Shown: positions 1-10,246, numbered from the stretch's first letter. The stretch is 30,000 bases of DNA from Tubiluchus corallicola (GCA_030141605.1 JAQGDQ010000515.1:1-30000); one strand, 5' to 3'. The notes: a model not told the origin generated them from the sequence alone. Made by a program: numbers and translations.

Positions 1-2
1 CC

Positions 3-185
3 TACGTCAAGGGGGCAGAGATGTACGATTTCGTCAAAAAACATCTCCCCAAAAATCGCGTGGTCATACGCGTAGAAGATCTGGAAAGCGAGCACCCGCC
101 GCCCGCCATACGTTGGCAGAGCAACGGACGAGGCAGAGCGGTTCGGGCGTCCGAAACGATTGCCAACTACGTTCTAACGTGTCAG
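3..185 (+). CDS. Partial upstream reading frame abutting the TBP-like gene
   Basis: Frame 3 is open from the window edge to a stop at 237-239 and looks coding over roughly its first 180 bases, with balanced composition such as 'KNRVVIRVEDLESEHPP' and 'ETIANYVLTCQSK'. The TBP-fold frame (frame 2) over the same bases is arginine-rich and shadow-like. Coding character therefore passes from frame 3 to frame 2 somewhere around 110-190. This is either the C-terminus of an overlapping upstream gene or the N-terminal part of the TBP-like gene separated by a one-base frame break. I do not recognise a domain in it. The window edge cuts the beginning. Confidence 0.35.
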
Positions 186-769
186 TCCAAACGGTCAACA
201 TCGTCGCCACTGCTTCGTTCTCGCAGCGCTTCGATCTGAACGAACTCCGGCGGAGAACGGGCGGAAGACGCTACGAAAGAAAACCGCAAATGGTTCTGCT
301 GAAGCGACTGGGCGGGACGCTGATGATTTTTGCCTCCGGCTCCGTGGTGGCCAACGGTTTTTCGGAGGAAAAAGTACTACGCAATGCGATCGAAGAACTC
401 TCGAAAGGTCTCGGACTGACGCCCGCCGACGGGATCGCAATTCGCACCATCACCGCCAGAGCCAAAATTCACTGCAGATTGAAACTGGGTGCACTGTACG
501 AAGAACTCGTTCGTCCTTCGACGCATTCTTTTAGAGAAGTGTTTTACGAAGTGGAACTATTTCCCAAACTAACTTGCAAATGCGAGCAAATTACTCTGAA
601 CATTTTTCACACCGGAAGCATAATAATGATGGGCGGGACAAAGCTCGAGGATTTCTCTCGCGTTTTCCGCAAATTTAACGAATTCGTTTTTAACAACAAT
701 AACGTTTGTCTGTATCACATCGACGACGACGACGACAATCCATGTACTCGCTCGTCGTCATTAGTGTAG
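113..769 (+). CDS. Divergent TBP-fold protein, possibly of viral origin
   Basis: The frame encodes two consecutive TATA-binding-protein repeats. Repeat 1 starts near 'NIVATASF' (about residue 29), continues through 'LMIFASGSVVANGFSEE' and a helix ending 'KGLGL'. Repeat 2 runs through 'KIHCRLKLGALYEE', 'ELFPKL', 'LNIFHTGSIIMMGGTK' and a final helix 'FSRVFRKFNEF'. Three of the four TBP phenylalanines that wedge into DNA appear kept (in LMIF, ELFP and LNIF); the first aligns with proline. Identity to cellular TBP is low by eye, and residue spacing is altered. An Asp run and Ser-rich tail end the protein. There is no intron. The start is unclear: the frame is open from base 2, 113 is a TTG, and the first ATG (290) lies inside repeat 1. 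By family knowledge the protein would bind promoter DNA in the nucleus. Large DNA viruses encode such divergent TBPs, so a viral source is inferred; a fast-evolving cellular paralogue is the alternative. Confidence 0.65.
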   Translation: MAEQRTRQSGSGVRNDCQLRSNVSVQTVNIVATASFSQRFDLNELRRRTGGRRYERKPQMVLLKRLGGTLMIFASGSVVANGFSEEKVLRNAIEELSKGLGLTPADGIAIRTITARAKIHCRLKLGALYEELVRPSTHSFREVFYEVELFPKLTCKCEQITLNIFHTGSIIMMGGTKLEDFSRVFRKFNEFVFNNNNVCLYHIDDDDDNPCTRSSSLV

Positions 770-901
770 TTTTACTGTAATTTGCATAATTTGTGTAATT
801 TGCGAAAAAAACGTAAAATGTAGAACTATCATGTCACCATAATAATAATAATCTAGTTTTAGCACGTATGTATTTTGCATAAAAAATGTAAAAAAATTTT
901 A

Positions 902-1050
902 TGTAATCCATCAATAAAAAAAGATTTGTGAAAATGCATTTATCGAACTTTGGCGTTTGAAATAAATCTCCACACCTGTAATCCATCAATAAAAAAGATT
1001 TGTGAAAATGCATTTATCAAACTTTGGCATTTGAAATAAATCTCCACACG
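902..1050 (+). repeat. 75-bp tandem duplication carrying polyadenylation signals
   Basis: Two adjacent copies (902-976 and 977-1050) begin 'TGTAATCCATCAATAAA' and end 'AAATAAATCTCCACAC', differing at a few positions. Each carries two AATAAA hexamers, the first at 913-918 and 988-993. They follow the TBP-like stop codon by about 130 bases of AT-rich sequence and probably serve as its 3' end. The duplication runs straight into a (CA)n tract. Confidence 0.85.
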
Positions 1051-1072
1051 CACACACACACACACACACACA
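1044..1072. repeat. (CA)n microsatellite
   Basis: Continuous CA dinucleotides, interrupted once near the left end, joining the polyadenylation-signal duplication to the GC-rich repeat block on its right. Confidence 0.95.
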
Positions 1073-1079
1073 TCTAAAC

Positions 1080-1345
1080 CCGCGAGAGAAGTGGTCGCGG
1101 AAAAGGGAGGACACCCGAGAGAGAGAGAAGTGGTCGCGGAAAAGGGCCGGCACTGCGCGAGTGGCGGGAAAAAGATTTCCCTCATTGCCTGCAGTGGACG
1201 ATTCCACGCGACGGAGGGGTGGGTTGCAGGGGGGGTGTCCCCGACCCCCGGGACGGACGTTTGCATGCGGCGGAGGGGTGGCAGGGGCTCCCCAATTAGC
1301 GCCAATTAGCGCCAATTAGCACTAATTAGTCCTCGGCGGGAACTC
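1080..1345. repeat. GC-rich direct-repeat block
   Basis: Several short direct repeats are packed here. 'GAGAGAAGTGGTCGCGGAAA' with following bases occurs at 1084-1107 and 1123-1146. 'CGGAGGGGTGG' occurs near 1212 and 1271. A 10-bp unit 'CCAATTAGCG' is repeated about four times at 1291-1330. Base composition is far more GC-rich than the following 4 kb. No coding signal was accepted. Confidence 0.75.
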
Positions 1346-1375
1346 CACTTCTCCCTTTTTCTTCGTTTGAGGCGC

Positions 1376-1470
1376 TTTTTACCTCGTTTCACACACTTTC
1401 ACACACTTTCACACGCTTTCACACGCTTTCATGCGCTTTCACACACTTTCGCGCGCTTTCACGCGGTTTT
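1376..1470. repeat. Tandem array of a 10-bp 'TTTCACACAC'-type unit
   Basis: About eight imperfect copies of a 10-bp unit of the form CTTTCACACA/G run through this stretch, becoming GC-richer (GCGCGCTTTC) at the right. The lead-in 'TTTTTACCTCGTTTCACAC' recurs near 1604-1622, so the block 1376-1810 is itself partly duplicated. Confidence 0.75.
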
Positions 1471-1810
1471 GCGGGGTTTAAAATGGGGTGTCAAAAAAAA
1501 GAAGCCATCCAGGGGCCAGGGGTCAATGAACTTTGGTCACGTGACCTAGAGTTCAAGGTCATTCGATCCAAATGAAGCCATGCGGGAGGGAAAAAATGGA
1601 AAATTTTTACCTCGTTTCACACGCCTTTTCTTCGTTTTTCTTTGTTTTTCGCGCTTTTTCGTCGATTTCGGTCACGTGCACACTTTCACACGGGTTTTCA
1701 CACTTTTTTAGGGGTTTTCGTGGATTTTCGCACTTTTTTAGGGGTGTTTTTCCCCACCCCCCCGGGGAAATCCCCACCCCCCCCCCCCCGGGAAATCGGC
1801 CAGAGGTGTA
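1471..1810. other. GC-rich non-coding stretch with TTTCACAC-like repeats and C-runs
   Basis: The stretch holds a perfect 12-bp palindrome GGTCACGTGACC (1535-1546), two nearby nuclear-receptor-like half-sites, a second run of 'TTTCACAC' motifs, and a repeated 'CACTTTTTTAGGGGT' block around 1700-1750, ending in two C-tracts separated by GGGGAAAT. The frames open across it are low-complexity and were not accepted as genes. Confidence 0.6.
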
Positions 1811-4800
1811 ACATCTATCCTACTTGCCTCCTCTCTCCCTCTCTCTCTCTCTCTTGCCTCACACGCGTCGTTTGCCAGTATTGACATTTATTAAGGACTG
1901 GTCTTGAGAATAAAGCAGTTTTTCTTTCAATTGTTCTTTCCTTTAACAACTGTATAACTCCATATTTTCTCTTCGAAAATGCTTCTCCGGCGTTCTAGCA
2001 GTCCAAAAATTTTCTGGGCGTCAACCATGCTGGCGCCTGCTCCGCGGCGCTTTGCCCTACCCCCGATCGGGCCTCACACGCCCCACTTCCCCGGGCCTCG
2101 CCTAGGCTGAAATAGGCCCTGCTTGGAAGGTACTTAGTACAATATAATCTCTTCTTTAAATGCAAACGCTCGTTTATATGACATGCAGTGATGCTAACAC
2201 GACGTTCAAAACCGTTTAACATTCGACCGGACATCAGTTGAAAGGAGAGTTTACATTCAGAATGAGAATCTTTCTGTTTTTTAAATAACAAATAATAAAA
2301 ACGAATTACGCGTTCAAATTAGCATGATCGAAAGCCACTTACGGACTGCTTCATTTTGGAAATAAAACTAGAATCAACACTTATGGATCCCGTCTTCAAT
2401 GTTGGTGGACTGCAAAATCAACAGTAACTGATCAAAACTATAAAAAATAAATAATTATTATTGTAATGTATACGCTCAAATCAAAGTTGCGTTCCCATAT
2501 CTATGTAGTTTATTCTGCAAAAAAGTACAAATTTTCTGTAGTCTACAACTACTACATCTACAAATCTAGTGAAATAAAAGTGCTAGAAAATAAGTGCTAC
2601 AGATTACTACGTTACACTAAAAAAGCTAAAATGCATACATACATTGTTGGTCCAATATTGAGTCGAGAAAAAGCCAGAATGTCAGTAAAAGGTAGCAGTA
2701 TAATTATAAGACAATTTTTAAATGCAACAAAGACGTGCGTACATGACAAGTTGCACCTATACAATGTCAGAGTAGAAAAAGTAGTCTAGATGTTGAGCTA
2801 CAGTCTAATATATTGTGGCTTCTAATGCATATACTACCTTGAGAAGAGGTAATGGACCAAAACATTTGCACCTGCAACAATTATTCTTACACTTTTACCC
2901 TTGCTCTTGACGATAGCAGTAGTTCGGGCAAAATACGGAGATTTTAATGCACAATAGAATGAGAATCTTTCTATTTTTGAATAATACAAAAGAAAAGAAA
3001 AAAAAATACATGTGATATACTGGAAAATAAAGATTTATAATCAAGAAACACGGTGGTGCAAACAGACCCCCCCCCCCCATTGCAAGCATTCTATTCAGTA
3101 TTTTGTTTTTATATAATTAGGCCTTTTGCTTTGTTGAATGGAAATAAAGGATAAATACTTTTATTATGTAACAGCATTCGAATTTAAATTATTTAATGTT
3201 ATTAAAACTCAAATCAAATTTTATATAAACTTATGCAATTTTCCCAAGATGCCTACTTTCGCAAAATGAAAGAAATCCCTTATGTTAGTCGAACATAAAT
3301 GGAATTTTAAAAATGCTAAGGAACCAAATTATTCTTAACGCATATCCCCAAAACCGATTATATATAACGGAAATATCCTGCCTAAAAACGCTATTTTCTG
3401 AACGCACATCATAGATCTCATTGTTCTCATAACTGAAATTCAAAAATTTTGGTTGTTAAAACCGCCTTCAAAACCGCAAATGTTCATGAAATACAATTCG
3501 GTGCCCGGACACTTTTTCTAGCACACCATCAGACACAGATATTCTGACCTGCTCAAGTTGAGCATGAAATCCAGAGTTTATGATAGTAAAAGCTACAAAC
3601 GTTACTAGCTCATACAATTGGATGGTTTGAGTATTTCATTGCAGTAGCACAGCACCTGGACTTCCCTGTGCAGCCGTAAGATTAAAAGTAACTGTAAGAC
3701 TTCTGCTTATTGCAGCAATATTGCCCTCGAATTTATTGATACAGTGTTTAGCTACCCAGTTAAACGAAATTCGTTTACATTTAAATACATGCAGAATTTC
3801 TTTTCATTTACTTGGGTGCATAGTAGTCTATTTTCAGTTTGTTAATGATACGATACCAAGTAGTTTTCATCTCACAAAAAAGTTGGCAAAATATTGCGCG
3901 CCTGTTTACCACAACAGACATAGGAATTCGGCTACGGTATGGTAATGATAAATAAATTTAAGGTTGTCATACTCAGTGAGAATCATTTAAATTCCTTTGT
4001 GTAATTTCAACAATGAGAAACAGGAAAAACCACACATGTATGCTAATTCATAAAAGTAACTAATATTATTTCACGTCACTGCATATATACATAATTTTTC
4101 CCAATACCTGAACTAGGCGTGCCGCTTTTTAACAGGTTAATATTAAGTTAATAATTTTAGCGATAAAGTGATCTAATATTAAAATTTAAAGCTTCTGCTG
4201 CTTATGAGACACGTTCCCATTATCGTCTGCTACAACACAGTGCAAAATCTTTGCAGCACGCACTGATTGCAGAGGCAAGACTTTCTTTTTCAAGTTCGAC
4301 GCCGTTGCCGCAAGTGAAACAATAACGCTCTTACAGCGACAAGTCTGTTGCCTGACTCGAAATCTCGAACACAATATCAGATTACAATAAATTTTATTAT
4401 AATAATTATTACAGTAGTTATGCCAATATCAACATAACATTATTCAATTTTGACGACAACAGTAAAACTAGTAGTAACGATGATTATAACGTAACATGAC
4501 AATATGATAAAAATCACAATGACCTAAAAACGTCCAATTTCCACTTCCCTTAACAGGAAAAACAAGAAGGAGATGTTTGAATGCAAACTGTAACATTTTG
4601 CACGGCTTCACATATGTTGGATTTAGAATAATTTTCTGACGGGTACGCGAGAGCCGCGAGACAGTTAGATTATAGCTGCCAGCATCTTTAAGGCATGTAG
4701 GCTTACTAGCACAGTTAGGCGAAACCATCGAACACAAAGTTTAACAGTAACCTTTGCTTTTATGCGATTTGTTTTTATTTTTGTGCATTGTTTACTGCTG

Positions 4801-5625
4801 ACCATTTAACTCCTTCAGAACCGTAAGCTTTTGCTGCATTTTGCTTGGGTTCATGAAAAACTACTTTCATTAAGCAACGATTACACTATATTATTTTGAT
4901 AATTTTCGTAGATTTCACCTCTTCGCACAATGCGCTTTCATGCAAAGTTATATATGAAATGCAGTTGCTTACTTTACATAAATTAAAAATCGATTGTTGA
5001 CGAAAAAATTGGAAAAAAGCTTCCAATACCTGCAGTGTTTGGGCTATGGCAAGCATCGCCCAACGATCAGGAAAGTAGTGTGCACGATCGTGCAAGTGTA
5101 CACCAGACTAACCAACTCGATAGGGTCAGGCTGAGTGCCTGAAAAAAGCATGTTTTTCTTAATTTTATCCAATAAAATTACTTATAGATGCCGAGACGCA
5201 GAGCATGACTGAATGGCCATGACTTACTTGAATAGAACAATATCCAATTTATAAGTAATTAGTTATGTCTGTGCTCGTACAGAAGCAGTAAAGTCATAGG
5301 TCTTATAAGACCAATTTTGAATGGTGCGGTCCTGAAAAAGTTAAGGAAACAATGTATAAGCTTGTTTTTTAAACACCATTTTTGCAACTGTCACGGCTAG
5401 GACCCCAAGGCTTCAACTCGTGACGTAAATAAACCATCAGTCCGATAACAGAATTAGGTCGTGCTGATCACTTAAGATTTTGAAATATCTCTGACAGCTG
5501 AAGACCTTGTAACACTGAAATTTTGGAAATTCCCAATCACTATCTCTGACATCCAAAGACCTAGTTTTGTTATCTATGTATACACAACACACTAGTTCTA
5601 TTTGCCTAAAAGATTCTTACATTTA
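1811..5625. other. AT-rich intergenic region, no supported gene
   Basis: Nothing coding is supported. A CT-rich tract (1828-1855) is followed by AATAAA at 1909-1914, and 2010-2125 is a short GC-rich island of unknown nature. The longest frame (2466-2789, 107 codons from ATG) is rich in Tyr, Lys and Ile with no domain. A 14-base C-run lies near 3066-3079. The remainder is plain AT-rich sequence. Confidence 0.5.
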
Positions 5626-5704
5626 AATAAAAATTTAGGCCCACGTGGCCCCAGTTGATGATGATTCATCAGCAACTCGGGCCACGTGGGCCTTAATTTT
5701 TATT
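5626..5704. repeat. 79-bp near-perfect palindrome (foldback)
   Basis: Left arm 5626-5664 and right arm 5666-5704 are reverse complements at 36 of 39 positions, with one central base (5665). Each arm contains a GC-rich core with CACGTG flanked by an AT-rich outer part. No flanking target-site duplication was seen. It could be a small foldback or MITE-like element, or a transcribed hairpin. Confidence 0.9.
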
Positions 5705-5713
5705 GCTACTTTA

Positions 5714-5739
5714 AGGTGACAAATACTTTTCTGTCACCT
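5714..5739. repeat. 8-bp inverted repeat AGGTGACA / TGTCACCT
   Basis: A perfect 8-bp stem (5714-5721 and 5732-5739) with a 10-base loop lies just right of the large foldback. The same octamer occurs upstream of both lectin genes (6035-6042 and 10290-10297), so it may be a protein-binding site rather than an RNA hairpin. Confidence 0.6.
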
Positions 5740-5990
5740 ATGGCCTAGTATGAAATATGAGAATACTACAATACCTAATAAATTTTATGAACAAAACATT
5801 TTTTGATAAAATGGACAAGTTGTTTTTGTCACTAATCGCCTGTCTGAATGTTGTCCAGCTCGCCAAACCGAATTATATTATTTTTTGAACATTTATTCGT
5901 TCAATATCAAGAGAAACTCTCTTATTACGACAAGTTATTAACTTTCAGCATTAAAAAAATTGCCGATTGCCGTTATAATGTCTTGCTATC

Positions 5991-6060
5991 ATGCGCCGCC
6001 AGCAGCTTTTTTAATAACCTTATGAGAATAGAACAGGTGACACAATTTTAATAGATAAAC
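5991..6060 (+). promoter_or_regulatory. Conserved promoter block of lectin gene 1
   Basis: This segment aligns with 10247-10316, ahead of lectin gene 2. The shared core is 'CAGGTGACACA' followed a few bases later by 'TAATAGATAAA', and the sequence before it is also similar (a CCAGC/CAGCTTT block and 'AGAATAGAACAGG' versus 'GAAAGAACCAGG'). It lies about 130 bases before the lectin 1 ATG. Conservation between paralogues in otherwise diverged non-coding DNA suggests a shared regulatory element; the factor is unknown. Confidence 0.6.
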
Positions 6061-6190
6061 AAGTGTCCAAATATTTTGCGAAAGGGAATTTACCCTCATA
6101 TCATATCCAGGGTGACGAATTTAGAAATTCATTCGTGCTTACATGCATCTTACATGACTCTGGGCTTGTCACATTACAAACTATATCAAA

Positions 6191-8060
6191 ATGAAGTCGC
6201 AGTTTCTAGTTTTTGCAATTCTGACATTTGTATGGGGTAAGTATCTCTAAATCTTTCAGATATTTCTACTAGAGCTATTACCTTTGTCGTCGAATGATAG
6301 TTTGATTTAATGTATTGTACTCTCACTGCATCGGAATGTAGGTATTGAAGCGTCTTCTAAATTAATATTTTGTACGAAGAGTAACAGTAATTAACTGTTT
6401 CGTAGCTGTAACTTTCTCACAGAAGCACTGCAACAGTCACAGTCATATGACATGTATCAGAACAACAGTACAAACTGAAATTACATGCAAAGCGCAGTTA
6501 CTAACATCGCTGCTGCTCTAACACAACTACTACAGATTTTAATTCGTTATAGTAAGGTTATATTTACGTCATACTAATGATATTTGTGAAATTGCAAACT
6601 GCTAATTTTCAGGGGTGACAGCACAGACGTGTAACGACGGTTGGATTTCCTTCGAAGACCATTGCTATTATTTCGGCCAGGAATCACCACTGAACTGGTT
6701 TGATGCCGAGCAAAGGTGCATTAAAGAAAATGCCACATTGGTGGGCATCGACAGCCGCCGTGAGCAATTATTTCTCAGGGCAAATATCCTCATAAATTTC
6801 GGCAACAGTGAGTACAATATATCTTTATACCTTTTGTATCGCACATTGCGTTAAAATATTACGTCAAAGAAAAACCACTGACAAAATGATGCTGCAAACA
6901 TTTTAGTGTTGGTATCAGTGGCGTAGCTAACATCGGAGCAAGGGGGAGCAACCGCACCACACGAGCACGTTGTTCAAAATTTGCACCTTTTCAACAACCA
7001 ACTTTTTTACTTTATTTGACCAACCTGCCTCCAGTATTTTTGAAATAAGTATGCATTTACGCAACTCATTTGGGCTGACTAATTAAACTAAGGATCAAAT
7101 TACACCAGTTCTAAGTATTGTAATAACTTGTCACATGCTGATACCATCTGTTGTGACACAGGCAAACACAACAATTGCTTCATGTGTCAGTGTGCCTTTT
7201 GGTATGTATCACGGCGCCTTTTTATGTGCTTGCTGCCACTTTAGAACGTGGTTACGCCCCAACGTGGTTTAGGCCTACAAATGACGGATTTATTGTATAT
7301 TTTCGCGGTAATTACGACTGAGACGGAGAGTACTATACAGTACAACAAGTGAAGCTACACAACATTATTACTTCTCTTTGATTTTTGTAGATTTCACTCC
7401 GTGGGTAGGTGGCACTGATCTAGCTCGAGAATTTGATTGGTACTGGTGGGGCTTTGGTGTACCTCTGTCTGGTTACTCAAATTGGTACGTAATTCTAGAA
7501 CTTATAAAAGTCGAAGGCCTAGCCTACCTGAGGTAATTGTGTTGAAGGTCCTCGGTGTTCGTTTTTTGTTTTGTTAATTTTGAGGGGTTTTCTGACAAAT
7601 TTTAAATTACCAATTATAGCTAGGTTTCTAATTTTATCCAGTTTTCGATTTGTGAATCCCAAATACATTATAACACTTAGTTTTTTTTGCTAGGCCGTTG
7701 CTTTGTTATTTCGTTATTAGGTCTCCTGTTATGAGAGAAAATCAGTTAACCATGTCAACGTAAAAAAATAAAAGTTGAATTGTTATGTACACTCACCTCG
7801 CGTCATCCATTTTACTGACATGGTTAGTTGTACTACAGCTTTTATTCTGTCGACTTTGACAGGTTTTTAAACTTACTTAACTTACATGTGTTTCCAGGGA
7901 GCCGGGCGCGCCAAACGGGATAAATCCTGCACACGACTGCATGGCAATGAATAAGGACAGTAACTGGGAATGGATTGATTACGGATGCCAGGGTGAAGAC
8001 GCTAAAAACGTTCACGGTTACATCTGCGAAACGCGAGATCCTTGTGAAGCCAGACAGTAG
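6191..8060 (+). CDS. Secreted C-type lectin-domain protein 1
   Basis: Exons are 6191-6236, 6613-6807, 7391-7484 and 7898-8060, all joined by GT-AG introns in phases 1, 1 and 2, giving 165 residues. A signal peptide ('MKSQFLVFAILTFVWG') precedes a single long-form C-type lectin domain: 'TCNDGWISFEDHCYYF', helix 'NWFDAEQRC', 'WVGGTD' at the WIGL position, then 'NWEPGAPNG', 'NWEWID' and 'GYICE'. Six framework cysteines are present plus a seventh near the C-terminus (DPC). The usual EPN reads APN and the WND reads WID, so calcium-dependent sugar binding is doubtful. Possible N-glycosylation sites are NAT and NFT. Family members act extracellularly in carbohydrate recognition, immunity or biomineral matrices; which one applies here is not visible. 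The gene is in tandem with a paralogue at 10420-14470. Confidence 0.9.
6895..7280. other. Possible transposon-derived sequence in lectin 1 intron 2
   Basis: Intron 2 contains 'CAGTGGCGTAGCTAACATC' (6917-), a phrase typical of the ends of dispersed DNA-transposon families, and a loosely related inverted 'GGTTACGCCCC' near 7250. The terminal match is weak and no target-site duplication was confirmed. Confidence 0.25.
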
Positions 8061-8313
8061 CTACACAATACATTTATAATGGACGCCACAAAGGTCCACA
8101 ATTTCAAACGTGCCTGTTTGATATCGTCATGAGAACTTACTTATCATGCGAAGCATTATGAAGACAGCATGTCTATAAAATTGTTACTTAATTAATTCTT
8201 GAAAAATTCGTGCTATATTATTGTGGTAACTAGTGGTAGTCGTTCAGTTCGTTTAGATGCTGTGATGATTTAGATTAGTTTGATGCAATAAGGTTATTTT
8301 TTGGAAATTCGTA

Positions 8314-8319
8314 AATAAA
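8314..8319 (+). terminator. Polyadenylation signal of lectin gene 1
   Basis: AATAAA about 254 bases after the stop codon, in AT-rich sequence and followed by GT/T-rich bases; the first canonical hexamer after the coding region. Confidence 0.65.
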
Positions 8320-8608
8320 ATTTCTAGAGTTTCTCAAAGCAGTTTCTTGGTTACTTGAATCAAGTCAGTTTCCACATTTAGCAAGGGTCTAACCAGAGCT
8401 TACATCAACCACACGCACATTATAAATTGAACCTCTCGACTATGCATATTATTAAAAAGCGTTATTTAATTGTTATTAAAATTTAAAGAAATGTACTATT
8501 AATTTACGTTATACTCCCTCCGATAATTAATAAAATACGTCTACATTTGAAAAAGATGAACTCGGAGTTATACTTATTCATACTTCGCAACTCACCACGA
8601 TATACTGT

Positions 8609-8680
<72 letters not shown>
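8609..8680. repeat. (TAC)n microsatellite
   Basis: About 24 TAC triplets with one C substitution (ACC). It lies between the lectin genes; the long poly-Val frame on the other strand is an artefact of the repeat. Confidence 0.98.
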
Positions 8681-8776
8681 GTAATTGGTACTATTCAATC
8701 CAACTACTATTCAACGCATTAACTGTAAATGCAGCACCAAATTAGTAATTAAAATGATTCACATTTTACACGAAAA

Positions 8777-9157
8777 ACTCATGATGGTTACAGTACTGTA
8801 AGTTAACTCCAGTCTCCAGTACTCATGATGGTTACAGTACTGTAAGTTAACTCCAGTCTCCAGTACTCATGCTGGTTACAGTCTTGAAAGTTAACTCCAG
8901 TCTCCAGTACTCATGCTGGTTACAGTATTGTAAGTTAACTGCAGTCTCCAGTACTCATGCTGGTTACAGTACTGTAAGTTAACTCCAGTTTCCAGTACTC
9001 ATGCTGGTTACAGTACTGTAAGTTAACTCCAGTCTCCAGTACTCATGCTGGTTACAGTATTGTAAGTTAACTCCAGTCTCCAGTACCCATGCTGGTTACA
9101 GTACTGTAAGTTAACTCCAGTGTCCAGTACTCATGCTGGTTACAGTACTGTAAGTTA
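8777..9157. repeat. 44-bp minisatellite, about 8.7 copies
   Basis: The unit begins 'ACTCATGCTGGTTACAGTAC' and is 44 bp long, with copies starting at 8777, 8821, 8865, 8909, 8953, 8997, 9041, 9085 and 9129 (last one partial). Most copies contain TTACAGTACTGTAA, a perfect 14-bp palindrome; a few carry one- or two-base variants. The first two copies have ATGATGG where later ones have ATGCTGG. Confidence 0.97.
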
Positions 9158-10240
9158 CACTACACTGCAGCTTAACTGTACATGATAAATATAAAGTAAA
9201 GGTGTGAAAGACGAAAAATATATGTAGGTAAAAAATTAAACCACTTTTCTGTATTTAATAAAAAGTTATGAAATAATATTATAAAAAACAAAAGTAATTG
9301 TATGTCTATAGATCATTATAACACGATTACTTACTTAAGAATTTACAATATAATTAGTGTTAACTACAGAATACACGACAAAGAATGAAATACAAGATCA
9401 CAAAAGCTCAAGCAACTTAATAAATTCAATACTTGGTGTTTGTGGTTCGCAAAAAAGTAATAAATTCACGTTTAAATAATTTATGACAAGAAAGGCAAGA
9501 AAGATAAACAATCCACTACATAATAAAATTTGTTCAATTTTTATTAGAAAGATTCATCGTCAGGAAAAGTTCTGCTTGCTAGCGTGCAACAGAAAGCGAT
9601 ATGCAATGATGCTCCAACTGAACCTTAAGAACGCGCGGCAAAATTCTTTGTGCCCTTTTTGGTGAGGAACTCTGCCGCCAGCTAGAAGCTATGCGTTCTC
9701 CTCGTGAGGAATTTTGCCACATAGTAGAAATACTGCATATTCGATTTACATGAGGAATCCTCGCGGAGTTCAATCTTAAATCTAACTACTCAATTAATTC
9801 TTTCTTATTTCACGAATAACGATTACAGTAACAGATTTCAGCATAAATTTATAAGATTTAATCTCTCTAATAAAACTAATGATTTTATGTTTAATTAATG
9901 CAACACTGATGGCTATATTCGTGGAAAAGAAAAATAACGCACGCATATATTATTATGCATATGTATATATATATATATGCGTATATATATTGCATTGCAT
10001 TGTATTGTATATGTAAAAAGACAGTATGTAAGTAGTATAAAATTTCATGACGAATTTTTTAAACTTTATGTTTATGAAGGGTTTTCTTGTGCTTTAAAGA
10101 AAGAAATAACCTGGCTAGTAATTCGCCCGCATTAGGTCACCTCATTAATTTAATAAATTAAATAAAAGCGCATGCGCAAGATTTTTCCAGTCGTTGATTA
10201 GTGCCTGGATGCACGATTTTTGAATTTCCCGTCCGTGCCA
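9158..10240. other. Intergenic stretch between the lectin genes
   Basis: No gene is supported. A loose three-copy repeat starting 'TGAGGAA' (about 9662, 9705, 9750) and a TA-rich simple repeat with TGCAT units (9955-10006) are the only structures seen. Short frames here have no recognisable domain. Confidence 0.5.
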
Positions 10241-10246
10241 GTAACG

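Noticed and set aside
30-45. Run CAAAAAAC as a slippery site for programmed frameshifting between frames 3 and 2
   Set aside because: The heptamer is not in the phase needed for a -1 shift, and it lies far upstream of the apparent frame change.
1807-1948. Possible solo LTR (TGTAACA to AACA with AATAAA at 1909)
   Set aside because: No target-site duplication, no primer-binding site after it, and no second copy in the window.
2466-2789. 107-codon ATG frame
   Set aside because: Tyr/Lys/Ile-rich composition expected of AT-rich DNA, no domain, no splice or polyadenylation context.
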